Assembly: GCA_013054445.1 (NCBI GenBank)
Contig: JAAMPI010000812.1
Coordinates: forward strand, 1-25,173
Direction: 5' to 3'
Origin: Cudoniella acicularis
Taxonomy: Eukaryota > Ascomycota > Leotiomycetes > Helotiales > Helotiaceae
Length of the DNA: 25,173 nucleotides
The notes beneath the pieces are model-generated. The model worked only from the letters and a program-made list of their open reading frames with translations. It was not told the origin of the DNA and did not search any database. Below, in pieces: positions 9,604-20,613 of this stretch; within the stretch, counting starts at the first letter, position 1, and each line of letters begins with the position of its first letter. Both the position numbers and the translations under genes were made by a program.

Positions 9604-10674
9604 ATGTCGATTCTCGTATACATGATGAGCAAGCCTCATTGGGCTTCTCACACCCAGCATCCAGAAAAAGAGCGAAAACGACTACACAAGAAACCTCGAT
9701 GCAAAACCAAGAAAAGTCTTTACGCTTGCAAAGATATTATCGACGTTGTTCAGGAACCAACTTGCTTGACACTTCTCACAGATGATGGCCACTCGATAAC
9801 CGGCCACGGAAAGGGTGAGAAAGTGCCACACATTGCGTATCTTCTCAAAGACTTACCTCCACTTCCATCAGAATACACTCTCAGCCACTACTCAAAAGAC
9901 ACGATGGGATCTATGAGGACGAGAAGATCCAAAACTCCGGTGTACTTTGTTGGACAACTGGAATCCAAACGCCGCCCATACGATACGGCACAAGTCCTGG
10001 CTGATCAATATCAAGCCTCACTACCTAACCGACCATTCACTCCTGCTGACCATGACCTGGCTAAATCAAGCCATAAGTGTCTCCGTAAAATCAAATGTCA
10101 ACAAAGTTTACGGGACATGATCAAAGAGCATTCGAAGTCACTCAGCTATTCGGACTGCGATACTCTTGTAGGATCTGATGTGTCCGACTCTCCAACATCA
10201 CCAACCCGCAAGTTTCCTGAGATCAACAAATTTCATCTTGTCGACAAGATACCAAGACAGGCGCCAGTATCCGAAGAACTAGCCAACATGGATCCGGGCA
10301 TCGAGCATGACATTGGCCTTCAAATCTGCATGAATCTCCTCACCAATGAACTCGCTTCGGCACTTTTTAGACAGCACCCAACCGAAAAAGAAGATCGGGC
10401 CTCTGGACTCCAAATCCTACTGATGATCGAAGCCTACGAAGCAATGCAGCAACAAATCCGGAGGGAACTTTACAATTCTCATGTGACTGGACACGGAATG
10501 GACAGTCACGTGAGATATGTCGATGGCATCCTGGATCACTGGCTCGACGCTCTCTATGCCGTTTACGACCGCTCACAACTAAAGAAGAACCACTACGCTC
10601 CCATAAAGGAGGTTGAGGAGGAGGAGTGGCCACCACGACGCTCTGAGGACTCCCAGGCTACTTGCGTCAACTAG
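9604..10674 (+). CDS. Uncharacterised fungal protein, 356 aa, no introns
   Basis: The start is the first ATG of the long frame with a good context (AACATG, A at -3); the frame opens further upstream but has no earlier ATG. The N-terminus is basic (KERKRLHKK, KTKKSLY at about 22-40). A middle region at 85-225 is Pro/Ser-rich and probably disordered, with a Ser/Asp patch (SDVSDSPTSPTRK, 191-203). The C-terminal part (230-325) is a helix-rich domain, including HDIGLQICMNLLTNELASAL and GLQILLMIEAYEAMQQQIRR, then ILDHWLDALYAVYDR. An acidic tail contains EVEEEEW. There is no signal peptide or membrane segment, so it is likely nuclear or cytosolic. It resembles conserved fungal proteins that I recall only vaguely and that are sometimes labelled Swi10-related; I would not rely on that name. 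The frame is undamaged, in contrast to its neighbours. Confidence 0.85.
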   Translation: MSILVYMMSKPHWASHTQHPEKERKRLHKKPRCKTKKSLYACKDIIDVVQEPTCLTLLTDDGHSITGHGKGEKVPHIAYLLKDLPPLPSEYTLSHYSKDTMGSMRTRRSKTPVYFVGQLESKRRPYDTAQVLADQYQASLPNRPFTPADHDLAKSSHKCLRKIKCQQSLRDMIKEHSKSLSYSDCDTLVGSDVSDSPTSPTRKFPEINKFHLVDKIPRQAPVSEELANMDPGIEHDIGLQICMNLLTNELASALFRQHPTEKEDRASGLQILLMIEAYEAMQQQIRRELYNSHVTGHGMDSHVRYVDGILDHWLDALYAVYDRSQLKKNHYAPIKEVEEEEWPPRRSEDSQATCVN

Positions 10675-12296
10675 GTGGCAGGGAAGCAGGCCAAAAAGCC
10701 TTGAGATTATTTGGGAGATGTCAGGGGGCAGGTAGTGTGGCAGCTAGTAAGCACATGGCGTCAAGACACATCGAAGAGAAGGAAATGGGCGGAGAGGGCG
10801 TGATCCTCTGAGAAGAGGCTTCGAAAGACACATCTTACTGGATGAGGACTGTCACATGACTACGAACAGGGGGCTTCACAGTTCCGGAGTCGGGGATATC
10901 TTCTATTTTTGACCACCCACTTACTGAAGTCCAGTATGGGCTTTTGTTCTTTCATTCATTGCAGCACTTTCCTTTGGGCGATTCCTCCCTGGATTTACTG
11001 GTTTGTGCGCGGCGGTTTGTTCTACAGAATGACTATAATGGTAATACATCACGACCCAAATTCAAAGTCTCTTGTTATGCACAAGTGATATTAGAAGAGA
11101 ACTTGCTCATCAGGCCATTTCTTGTGGTGTTGCGAGGAGCCACTTCATGCTGTCATCGGCGGGGCCAAAGAAGAGGGAAGTCTGCATGCCAAGCGCCAGG
11201 GGGGTCAACATCGTCATGTGGCGTGTTCTTTCAGCCCTGCACCATGGAGAACAAGATGGGTGCACTCCATGGGAATCCCAATCGCCCAGCCCTGAAAGCC
11301 CCCTGACTTTCAGTCACTTTTCTTCAGCGGCATCATGGCATCCATCATTCAAGGCTCCCTGAGTCCGAGCGGTACAAGATCCCTTGACTTTTACGCAACG
11401 GAGGGTTCGTGGTCCCCTGCAGATAACGCATGGTGTCTCAGAAATACCTCAAATCCAAACTGTATATACCTTGCACTCACAGCGGAAGCCTTTCTAAATA
11501 TTGCTTCAAGCCACGAGGTGCAAGAACACGCGCACACTAGGCTCCAGTTTTCCGGTCGAGGAAAGGCTGGGAGGCGTCTCGATGTTGACGAATTTCGTAG
11601 TCTTGGGGCAGCATTCCTTCAGCTTTTTTGCGGATGCAGTCATCCTTTTCTTTTGCGCTCGAATATTGATCGGCCAAATTGTTCATCTTGGATAGCGTTT
11701 GCGTGCACATTTGAGGGCTCTATGGAATTTATCCCTGGTTATCGCGAAGTTGAGGGGTTGGAGAGTCTAGATAGGGTGCCGAGGGGGCTGGCGGGGTTGG
11801 TGGGGTTGGGGTGACACGATATCTCTGTACTGTTTCCTGGTTCCCAACCACAACATTTTTCTACCCTTTTCAGGTCTGCTTCGCGAAGTTTTGTACGCAG
11901 AATACGATTTTGCAAAGAAACGAAGCGGCTGGGAGCTATTTTCCCAAATCAGCGCCGAGCGGCTTGTGTTACGCAGCCACCTCCAACACTTCGAAGAATT
12001 AACACCACCTTACTACGAATTATTATTACGAACAGATTGATAGCAAACAAAGCAACTTTTCGATAATTTGCGATCTTTAGGTCTTCAATTGAGTAAGTAG
12101 TTATTTAATTATTTTCGAGTGTTTTATGCTACTTTCGCCATGCCGCCCTCTGGACCAGGATGAATATTTTCCATTTTACCTCTATTTCTTTGATTCTATG
12201 CACAATTAATATATCTTCCGGATACACTCCTCCTAAATCAGTTTCTCGCTCGAAGCCCTTTCGGTACAGTTTTTTAAATAATCTTTCACACTCACT
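10675..12296. other. Intergenic, no firm gene
   Basis: Contains the 3' UTR of the 356-aa protein and the downstream flank of the urea-transporter pseudogene. The largest plus-strand frame (11335-11814, 159 codons) has no recognisable motif and a composition like translated non-coding DNA. A short frame MPPSGPG starts at 12149. Confidence 0.45.
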
Positions 12297-15164
12297 TCAG
12301 TTTTTCTCGCCTTTAACTTCTCCTCCATCAACTCTCTGCACAACCTCATTTTCCCAACTACTACTCCCCGCATCTACCTCCTTTACTCCTCCCGTTTTCG
12401 CTCCAAAAACAGCATTCCAGCCCAACCTACCCGCTTGTGCTAAAACATGTCTTCCATCAACCAGCGGGTAGACAACAGCTACTAGCAAGCAGAAAAATAG
12501 CCAGATTTCTGAGACGATCGTCCATCCCATGAAGAACTGTTTGTTTTTATTAACTTCTCTTGCTTTTTAAAATATGTCAATAGGATTCGATTTTAAAAAG
12601 TACAAGGAAAAAATAGGGGCAAAATCGACCGATTTAGTAAAAATATAATCCCGATATAGAGGCAAAGGCCAAACGACCCATGTCAGAAGCCCAATTACGA
12701 CGCTTCATATACTGGCTATTGTTCCTGAGCGGTGCAAGCGCGCTAGCTCGGCAGGAGAGAGCGGATGTTGGACGTTATTGAGATCCGGGCTGAGATCGAG
12801 ATTTGTACTTTGGGCTGGTTCTTGAGTTGGAGAGGGGAGATTGAGAGTTGATGTTGCGGGGGTGCTAGTTTTTGAGGGATCTTTTACCTGGTTGAGGAGG
12901 AGGAAGATGCGCCAGTCGAAATTTTGAGGCTGTGTGAGAAAAATTAGCTTTGTTTTCTCCTCTTTTCTCCGCATTTGGTGCTTTTGCGCTGAGCAGTGTT
13001 ATTTACCTTGGTGTATGTTATAACTATGGAATAGATAGCTGAAGAGAAAGTGGAGGTAACTGCACCCCATAGACAAGGGAGCTGGGCTTCGGTTGACAAA
13101 ATCGTGAGTTCACCCGAGTAGGCGTATGCCGTTCCGAGCCAGACCGCTATTCCACTTGTCTATTTTCCTCTCTTTAGTCACGAAAGAAACTTTTGGACAG
13201 ATTTGGGAAACACTCACAAGTCCAAGAAGCGGACTCAATATCGCCGCAAGTCTACTCTGCTTCTTCCACAGAATCGTAAACGCCATGGGGAACATACCCG
13301 GACAAATAATCGTAGCAAGGAAGTACCCCATCCAATTCAAATCTATACCACCGTAATGGAGCGCAGTCGCAAAAGTAGGTGCGAAAACTCCAAAGCCGAG
13401 AACGGCGTAGTGTGATACGCGAATGATTTGCTTGTCAGTGGCATTCGGGTTGATGTATGTTCGGTATACATCAAAGGATATGATGCTAGAGACGGCTATT
13501 AATTGCGCGGATGTGGTGGATGTCACTGCCATAAAGACAACGAGAAGGAGTGCGAAGGCGCCGCCTTTGCCTGCTATGGCCATGCATGCGTATGGGAGAA
13601 CGTATCCGCCGTTTATTTTATCGGTTGTCATTCTTTGGGGATTTATGCTTAGCAGGTTTTCTTGAAAGTTGGCGACATTTCAGGCCTTACTCTTGGATAA
13701 ATTGAGAAAATGGGAGTGTCCTCAAGGCCAATGGCTGCTAACCTGGCTGTGGTTCCAACCTAGTGTAAAAGTGTTAGTTGGTTTCAGGGGAGGGGTAACC
13801 AACAAACCTACCGCCCAAGGAAAAGCAAAGTACGCGATACCACCTAGCATATATCCTGGCTACTAAAGTTAGCTTACTTAATGTTCTCTGAATAATCATA
13901 TGAGAGGTTTTATTTACCATGGCCGCAGCATTGTCTGCAGCAAACCCTGTTTGAAAGTTAATTTTGCACGTGTTCGGGGTAAATCAAACGAACCCTTTTG
14001 CCAAAAGCTGGTATCCATAATTACCAGTGCAAAATCTCCGAAGAAAGGCACAAGCCCAAAAATTATTGAACTCTTTGATTTGAACGACAAGATGGAGCCT
14101 TCATAGTTCCCCGCTATATTTCGATTTTTGCCTGCCTCGACAAGCATATCGTAATCTTACAAGGCGCTCAAGCTTGAAATCGCAGGATTGTTAAATGCTT
14201 TGATCGTGATCCAGCAAAGCAATATCATGATGACTGTTGTGTGACTGTTCGAGTCGTTAGTGACTAAATCTGAATGGCAATATAAAAGAGGAAGAAATAC
14301 TTACACATAATCTGTCAGAAAAGTGGCTTTCAAGCCTCCGGTAATTGTGTACACAACTACACCCAGAGGTAGAAGAAATGTAGAAGCTACAATATGCATT
14401 CCGGTCAAAGCAGTGATGACTCCTGAAGCTCCAAGAATCATGGATGTTACGGAGAGGATGTTGGTAGAGAGACAGAAAAATGTAAACTCCATGAGCTGCT
14501 TTTCCATATCGCAGTTTCACGATTTCTAATGCAGTGTGGCCATTACTGTCAACAATCAGCAGTTGTATCAAGGGCATTGATGAATGGGAATACTTGCGGT
14601 ATTTTGGCTTTGGCATGGATAGCGAGGACTGTCATGAGTGAAATTTGAATTGTGCATCCAGCAGCGTACCAGAAAGGGGCTATTATTCGTTAGTTTCAAA
14701 ACACCAAAGTGGCCACCAAAATGGTCCGGTAACCGGTCGAACTGGAGATGCACAGGAGGAGAAGTGAACTTATCAGCAACTCCATAGAGATACCCTTGAG
14801 CAGCAGTCCAAATAATTGCAGTCCTGTCCCAATTAGTACACATGCTGAGGAATTCAGAGGGGAATACTTACGCCCACATCCACGATGATATCACAGCCGA
14901 AGCTGTCAAGCCGGTTCCAACTCAGCGATTCGCCACCATAAACCTTCAAGGTTGGTCAATATCAAACTATGAAGATAACAGAGGCCCCAAAGTGAGGTAC
15001 ATGACTCTAAATCACATTTCAGAATGATGAGAAGACTCATTCATAAACTTCTCAAGAAATTTGGTTACCCCCAGCATTCCAAGACCAAACACCATTCCCA
15101 GGCTAACAACAACACCATAGCCGGCTCCCTGCGGGAGAGGGACGAGCGCATTGCCAGACGACAT
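12297..15164 (-). pseudogene. DUR3: DUR3-like urea/sodium symporter, inactivated
   Basis: A sodium:solute symporter of the fungal Dur3 type, which imports urea across the plasma membrane. It starts at 15164 with LPQGAGYGVVVSLGMVFGLG. Family segments follow in order: [136 protein letters not shown] and GWTIVSEIWLFFCLLVAVVY. Several fungal-type introns are recognisable. Lesions: TGA at 14922-14924 inside ANR*VGTG; donor GT to AT (ATAAGT, 14773-14768); a frameshift at the next junction; another inside [13 protein letters not shown] (about 14480); TAA at 14157-14159 within an apparent 6-bp insertion; junctions out of phase near 13630 and 13170; and TGA at 12705-12707. No splicing choice I tried restores one frame. 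Confidence 0.9.
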
Positions 15165-16191
15165 ATTGTTTGGCTCTGCCTACAACTTTGTCTTCGCACG
15201 AAGAATCTATTTTTTATACCTAGAAAAAGCAAAACTATACAGTGAGATTGACTGACTTTTTATACAAACCTCCATACTTCGGCAAGAGCTCCGAAGGAGT
15301 ACAGGAAAAGAGCGTTTACATATTCCGCTGCGCAGGTTGAGAGAGCGTAAACATAACGCTGATCGCATCATCCTTCTTTATCCACAATTACTCGCAATCC
15401 TATGCCTTCAAACTGCTTATATGCGATGTTATCTCTTTCAGTGGAGCTTTTTGCTAGATAATTGTGGAATTGTAAGCTTTCATAAGCGTGTGATAACTTG
15501 GTACGGTTAAGAAGTGGGTCTTAGGTTTTGGACCTGGCAAATGGGAGGGCAAAATAACGGCACATCTTGATAATATAAATGGAGCGGAAATCCTCACACT
15601 AGAAAGAACTTCGAGACTCGATTGGACAGACTTTATTTGGTCCGAAAATTCCTCGGGAAAGTGTAGAATTGTTCAAGTGTTCATGCGTTCCTCTAATATC
15701 AAAGCATGGAAACCTCTGAATTGAAATAGAGAAGTGAAGATAGACATTAATATTTGGAGAATTGTTTCGCCAATTTCATCAATTAATTTGTTCGAGATGC
15801 TGGGAAAAGAATGGAAGTTTGGGAAACCTAGCACAGTGAGTGTTTCGAAGAATGGGGGTAATCACGTCATTTTGGGGAAGATAGCGAGATACATAAGAGT
15901 GGGTATATTGCAACGAATTCAGTGAGTACGCAGAGATCCTCAAGATATTTTTTGACAATGCGCTTTTTAATCACTGAACGCTCGATGAGAATCATTGTTT
16001 CCGACAAAGATTCGTGCAGGTGAGCTGTAACTGAAGCGAGACTTACCCCTTTTATTTACGCGAACTACCCCGCCTAGGGGGAAAATGCCCCGAGAAAGGA
16101 ATCCGACATTTTTGAAGCCATAACAAGCGCGAAATGTATGAAATGGGATGATGCCACTCTAATGGGGTTTGCAGCGTATTTATTTTAAATT
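15165..16191. other. Intergenic, no gene seen
   Basis: Lies upstream of the urea-transporter pseudogene and downstream of the monooxygenase, both on the minus strand. AT-rich, with only motif-free short frames such as 15734-15925. Confidence 0.5.
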
Positions 16192-17872
16192 CTAATCCAC
16201 CCAGCGAAACTTTCTCCCAGGGTGGTCCTCCCTCAGCTGCGGCCCCTTTCCATCAGCAAGGAAAGTTTCCCTCATCGATGCCCCTTCATTCTCATAATCA
16301 GTCCAAAACACCCCGCGTTTTCTTAACACAGGAAAGAGATATTTAGCCATATCCTCAAAAGTTCCAGGCGAGATCGCATACGCAAGATTGAACCCGTCGA
16401 TCCCAGCAACATCTATCCAATTTTGCAAAATATCAGCTACAGTCTCCGGCGATCCAATCGCACGGGCATGCGCTCCACCAACAGCCAATTCTTGCAAAAC
16501 TCGTCGTCGTGTCCATTTCACTCCTTCTGTGCCAGGTACTGTCGCGGACCATGTATTGACCATTGACTGGATGGCTCCGCTGCCCGAGAATCGGAAATCA
16601 TCATCTTCTCCATATTTTGAGAGATCGTGTCCCGTCCAGCCTCCGAAAAGCGCAGCAGTTCCTTCGAGATTGGCATATGAGCGAAGTTCATCGTACTTCT
16701 TTTGCGCTTTTTCGTCCGTTTCATCGACTATTACTAGTATTCCAACTAAGAGTTTGATGCTGTCTGCACTTCTTCCGCTTTCAACAGCTTGAGCACTAGA
16801 GTTTGTGTTAGAAACTACAAGGAATGGTTGATGTTTGGATTCACCGAATTTCATCAGCGAGTTTCTTGACACTTGCTGGTTCCATGCCGGGTAGAAACAT
16901 CGCTTCTGAATGTTTTGCGGCAAAGGCCTTTCCAGCACTTTTTGAAGATTAGAAAAACGGGGTTCCAAATCTAGGGGAAAACTCACGAAGATGCGCCGGC
17001 CTGCAGTATAAATGGGGTCCTTTGCTTTGAAGGGTGTGTTTGCTGGGTAGCCGCGACTTTGAAGTATTTTCTACCATGTCTCAGTTATTTGTACCTCAAT
17101 TCAACAAAATATTCACAACGTACCCTTCATGCTCAATTCGTCGAACTTTCTCAGGATCACTGTATATTCCCGTCTTGGGATCCCTGAGTAGGGCATCGTC
17201 TTTCCAGCTCCCCTCCAAAAGATTGTAGACTACACTCATGTACTCCTCAGCTCTGGCATAACGTTCATCGTGAGGAATCTCTTCATCGAGACCATATGCT
17301 TTCGCAGCACTGTGAAGATATGAGGTGACGATGTTCCAACCGACACGTCCTTTTGTAATGTGATCGAGAGTGGAAAATCTTCTCGCTAATGCGTAAGGAT
17401 TTTCATAGGTTGTCGATGCAGTGACCGCGAAGGACAAGGATTGCGTCGCAGCAGCCATCGCTGAGATGATGAGACTTGGTTTCGTTAGCTGATTTGTTCT
17501 TTAGTTTGGGATAATTTATTGCATCAATATGAATAATTACTAAACTTACAAGGGATCTGCCAAGGGAAACTGGGCTCCCGATTCCAATGCAGGAGCCGAA
17601 TTTCCTAGTCCTTGATACACATCATAAATCCCCAAATGATCCGCCAAAAAGAGACCATGAAATTTTCCCGCCTCCAGTGCTTTGGCAAGATCAACCCAGT
17701 ATGAAAGATCCTCATAATTTCTGGCCCTATCTTCTGGATGTTTCCATAGTCCTACACCAGGTCAGTCGAGCCCGATGCAATGCGGGGTAAAATTACCTGG
17801 GGATAAATGCCCCGGCGTAAACATAGCAAAGGCATTCATGATCCATTGCTTTGGTTGTGCATGACTACCCAT
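16192..17872 (-). CDS. NtaA/SnaA/DszA-family FMN-dependent monooxygenase
   Basis: A luciferase-like TIM-barrel oxygenase that uses reduced FMN supplied by a separate reductase. Family members act on nitrilotriacetate, sulfones and similar small compounds; the substrate here is unknown. Six exons: 17872-17797, 17751-17550, 17474-17124, 17070-16987, 16937-16845, 16795-16192. All five introns are GT-AG (45-75 bp), and the phases agree throughout, giving 469 aa, a usual length. Landmarks: QWIMNAFAMFTPGHLSPGLW at the N-terminus, FHGLFLADHLGIYDVYQG, LIISAMAAAT, KGRVGWNIVTS (134-144, typical of the family), EGKYFKVAATQQTHPSKQRT, PFILQAGASSAGKAFAAKHS, and GSPETVADILQNWIDVAGID near the C-terminus. It has no signal peptide, so it is probably cytosolic. 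The acceptor of intron 2 is CCAAG, 3' of a CTAACG branch site; the earlier CAG would give an immediate stop. Confidence 0.93.
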
Positions 17873-18424
17873 CGTGAATTAAAGTGATTGGAAATCTGTG
17901 AAGTTCAGGCGCGTATGGTTGTGAATTGAACAAAACACTTTTGCACTGCACGCGGGGGTCGCGACTCCAGATGTACGAAGATTTACATCGGCAGAGCATT
18001 TGAGTTCTCCACTGTTACCTTGTATCCATTTGATTATCGAAAGGTAACTGTGGAAACTGCTGCAGCTAATGGTTTTTAGTCAGGTACATAGTGCATTATC
18101 TGGAGCAAATCATCTTTATCCACTATGGCGTGCTATAACTCAACAAAAATTTGGGAGCCTTTTTGTAGCTGGCTTAAAACTCAAGATGAAGCCTGCGCTC
18201 AATTTTTGATGGTTTTATGATCATTTGAGCTAGTATTGCTGTATTCGGGGTTTTCGTGGGGAGATAAAACGTAGCATTGACGCATTCCCACGCTTTTGCT
18301 GGTACACACCCAGTAAACACTTGAAAGTTCATAAATAACTGCTTGCTTGAAAGAAGATATTTTTGCCTAAAAAAAGACAAATGTGGTCATAAATTTATAT
18401 TTCATTTTTTGTAGTAATGATTTA
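17873..18424. promoter_or_regulatory. Upstream region of the monooxygenase
   Basis: Non-coding stretch 5' of the start codon at 17872. It contains a 14-bp inverted repeat (listed separately). No clear TATA box was assigned. Confidence 0.4.
18008..18054. repeat. Near-perfect 14-bp inverted repeat upstream of the monooxygenase
   Basis: TCCACTGTTACCTT (18008-18021) and AAGGTAACTGTGGA (18041-18054) are reverse complements at 13 of 14 positions, with a 19-base spacer. It lies 136-182 bases before the monooxygenase start, so it could be a dimeric regulator site or only a hairpin. Confidence 0.6.
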
Positions 18425-18630
18425 CATCATTGCCGTGTCCTCCCTTTAAAGTGTTAAGGGTAGAGGACGAGGCACGGACCCCTGAGTTGCGGTGTCCTGC
18501 GAGTCACAGAGGTTAGAGGCTATAAAGCCCTGCATTTCAGTCATCTGGTAATCTGATACCCCCGCAGCTCTTGATCGATCGACTTTTCTCGCGACACGTC
18601 AGTTTATTGCTTCTTCATACGCCTTTTGCT
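18425..18630 (+). repeat. Upstream-region repeat, copy 1 (before the DUF6594 gene)
   Basis: Shares ordered blocks with 20170-20350: CCTTTAAAGTGTTA; an AGGAYRAGGCA-type block; CCCTGYATTT; and CTTCTTCATRCGCCTT. This copy is the GC-richer one. Confidence 0.6.
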
Positions 18631-18643
18631 TTCTAGATCTAAG

Positions 18644-19723
18644 GAAATTTCTTCCCACCCGAAACGCATAGGCTCCTTCCACAAGGCTACGCCTGGTACG
18701 CTGCTTGGGTAGTAGAAGAGAAAGACAATAAGGGAGATGTGTACCGTGTGTTTCGCCGCTTGACTGCAAGAACGCTTCTTTACCGCCAAAGCGAACTTAT
18801 GGATCTTGAAGCACGCCTTGCCGATACTGACCACAAGGATGTCTTAAATCAGAGGCTTGCACAAGAGGTACAACCAGGCGACATTCAAGGCATTGACGAT
18901 TTAACCACTAGATGGTCTCTCGATTGCGGGAATGCCGATACTATCAAAACGAGGAAAGACCTCATATTGTGCATCGATAGAAAGTTGAGAGAGCATCGTG
19001 TATCATCAGCTAGCTTTATTTGAACCCTCTTCTTGATGGCTAAGATGCTTAGATGAATTTCTCGTCCTTCAAAACAAGGTTTTCAACCTTGACGAACCTG
19101 AAACTCGCGTTGTATTATCTTTGCAGAGCCAACTTGAAGAGAGAGACCCACGCTATATCCAAGGAATAAGTGCTAAGTACCTTGATGACCGCCAAGACTT
19201 GATTGCCCTCCGCAAGCTACTGGAAAAGGACCCTTTGACGAAACTTTCCGGAAGTATTTTGGCAAGGCTTTTAGAGTAAGTCCATCTTACTACATTTAAA
19301 AATATATATGCTAATTGGTTTACAGACATGATATACATTCCACCCAACCTCATCGATGGACATGACGTCAAAGCCACCTATCGGTATTCAGAACGAAAAA
19401 TCAACATGATAACGGCTGGAATCAGCGCCTCTCTTGCAGCAACACTATTATTCGGGTCTATCTTAGGCTTGCATTTCATCACTAGTGAAGTGGCAAGGCT
19501 GGTGGTTGTGCTGGTCCTGACCGCTGTTTTCGCCGTCTTGGTGAAGTTCACAACAACGGCTTCTCGGTCTGAAGTCTTCGGTGGTGCCGCAGCGTAAGTA
19601 TTCACTTTCCCAAAATCTGGAACTAGGTGGAACTAACGCAAAAGACAAAGATTTGTAGCTGTACTGGTGGTATACGTTGGTGGCGCATTGAGTACAGGAG
19701 GCGCAGGTTCACCAGCGGCATAA
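18644..19723 (+). pseudogene. DUF6594-family membrane protein, 5'-truncated and frameshifted
   Basis: Fungal DUF6594 proteins have an N-terminal helical region and a C-terminal membrane hairpin; their function is poorly known. The frame reads LLPQGYAWYAAWVVEEKDNK, VFRRLTARTLLYRQSELMDL, and after a shift DEFLVLQNKVFNLDEPETRV and YIQGISAKYLDDRQDLIALR. The C-terminal module follows: YSERKINMITAGISASLAAT, a hydrophobic pair ending VVLVLTAVFAVLVKF, SRSEVFGGAAA, and after a proper intron (donor GTAAGT about 19596, acceptor about 19652) FVAVLVVYVGGALSTGGAG, ending at 19723. Lesions: no in-frame ATG after the TAA just before 18644; a one-base shift after REHR (about 18995-19010); a TGA near 19034; and a phase mismatch across the intron at 19275-19325. 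Confidence 0.8.
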
Positions 19724-20169
19724 TATTTTCTTCATGTGGAGCCAGGACCCCAAATTTCGTCTCCTTCTGTCATCTAATGAACTTGCATAATGAAAATTAT
19801 GAAGGTCAACTTGTTCCGCATTCCCCGAAGTGTTAATGTGCCATCACCCTTTAAGCAACTAAGCTCCCAGAGAGTATTGCGCAGTAAAAACGACAGAAAT
19901 CCACACAAATCTCTTTAGAATGTTTGTGGTTACTATAACTAGATCTCTAGATGTATATATTTGAGCTTATTCTACAGTGTTCTCATTTGGACAAAGGCGA
20001 TTGTTGCGCTTGCAGATTTCGTGGGGAAACAAGGCATATCACTAGCTCGCTTTTCCCGGCAAATGCCAAGTCAACACTTACAAATATATAAGCAACCATC
20101 TAATTAAAAGAAAATTTAAATAGCAGAAATAAATTTCAAAAGATTGAATACCATAGATCTTCTCGGTAG

Positions 20170-20350
20170 CAATATTTAATAGCAATGCGGTGTTCTTCCT
20201 TTAAAGTGTTATATGCATAGGATAAGGCATAAACCCAGCTGCCGTGACGCAATAGTTACCAAGTTTCAGTGCACAAAACCCTGTATTTTAGCGAGTATTC
20301 ACAAAAATACAGGGACTTGAATGCTGAAACCCTTCTTCATGCGCCTTATT
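20170..20350 (+). repeat. Upstream-region repeat, copy 2 (orphan)
   Basis: Collinear with 18425-18630: TTCCTTTAAAGTGTTA, AGGATAAGGCATAAACCC, CCCTGTATTTT and CTTCTTCATGCGCCTT occur in the same order and with similar spacing. No DUF6594 coding sequence follows it. Several differences from copy 1 are C-to-T or G-to-A, for example TCCTCCC to TTCTTCC. Confidence 0.6.
20279..20314. repeat. Perfect 11-bp inverted repeat
   Basis: CCCTGTATTTT (20279-20289) and AAAATACAGGG (20304-20314) are exact reverse complements, 14 bases apart. Confidence 0.8.
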
Positions 20351-20613
20351 TACCAAAGCGCTATTATAAGCCTGCAAGGTCTTATATTTGCAAAATAGGA
20401 AATATATAAACTACTTGAATATATTATTTAAATTCACGGCAAAAGACTCGATTACCATACTTTTTTTTTTGAAGCCTTAAAGACATCATAGGAATGAAAG
20501 TAATCAGGATTCTATATAGGAAATCAAGCAGTATAACACTATATCTATACACCAGAAAAATAAGGTCGTATAGTGATCTTACCACTATTGTGGTTCTGTT
20601 CAGAGGCTCAGTC

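Noticed and set aside
11335..11814. Plus-strand frame of 159 codons
   Set aside because: No motif, no coding-like composition, and neighbouring frames are open to a similar degree; chance is the simpler explanation.
12160..12471. Plus-strand frame of 103 codons starting like a signal peptide
   Set aside because: It overlaps the last exon of the DUR3-like pseudogene on the opposite strand, and past its first 20 residues it is only a translation of that exon's complement.
14768..14773. AT-AC (U12-type) intron in the DUR3-like gene
   Set aside because: The donor ATAAGT does not fit the U12 consensus and the acceptor ends in AG; a G-to-A mutation of GTAAGT is simpler.
12297..15164. Functional DUR3-like gene with unusual introns
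   Set aside because: Several junctions remain out of phase and three stop codons fall inside conserved segments whichever donor and acceptor sites are used.
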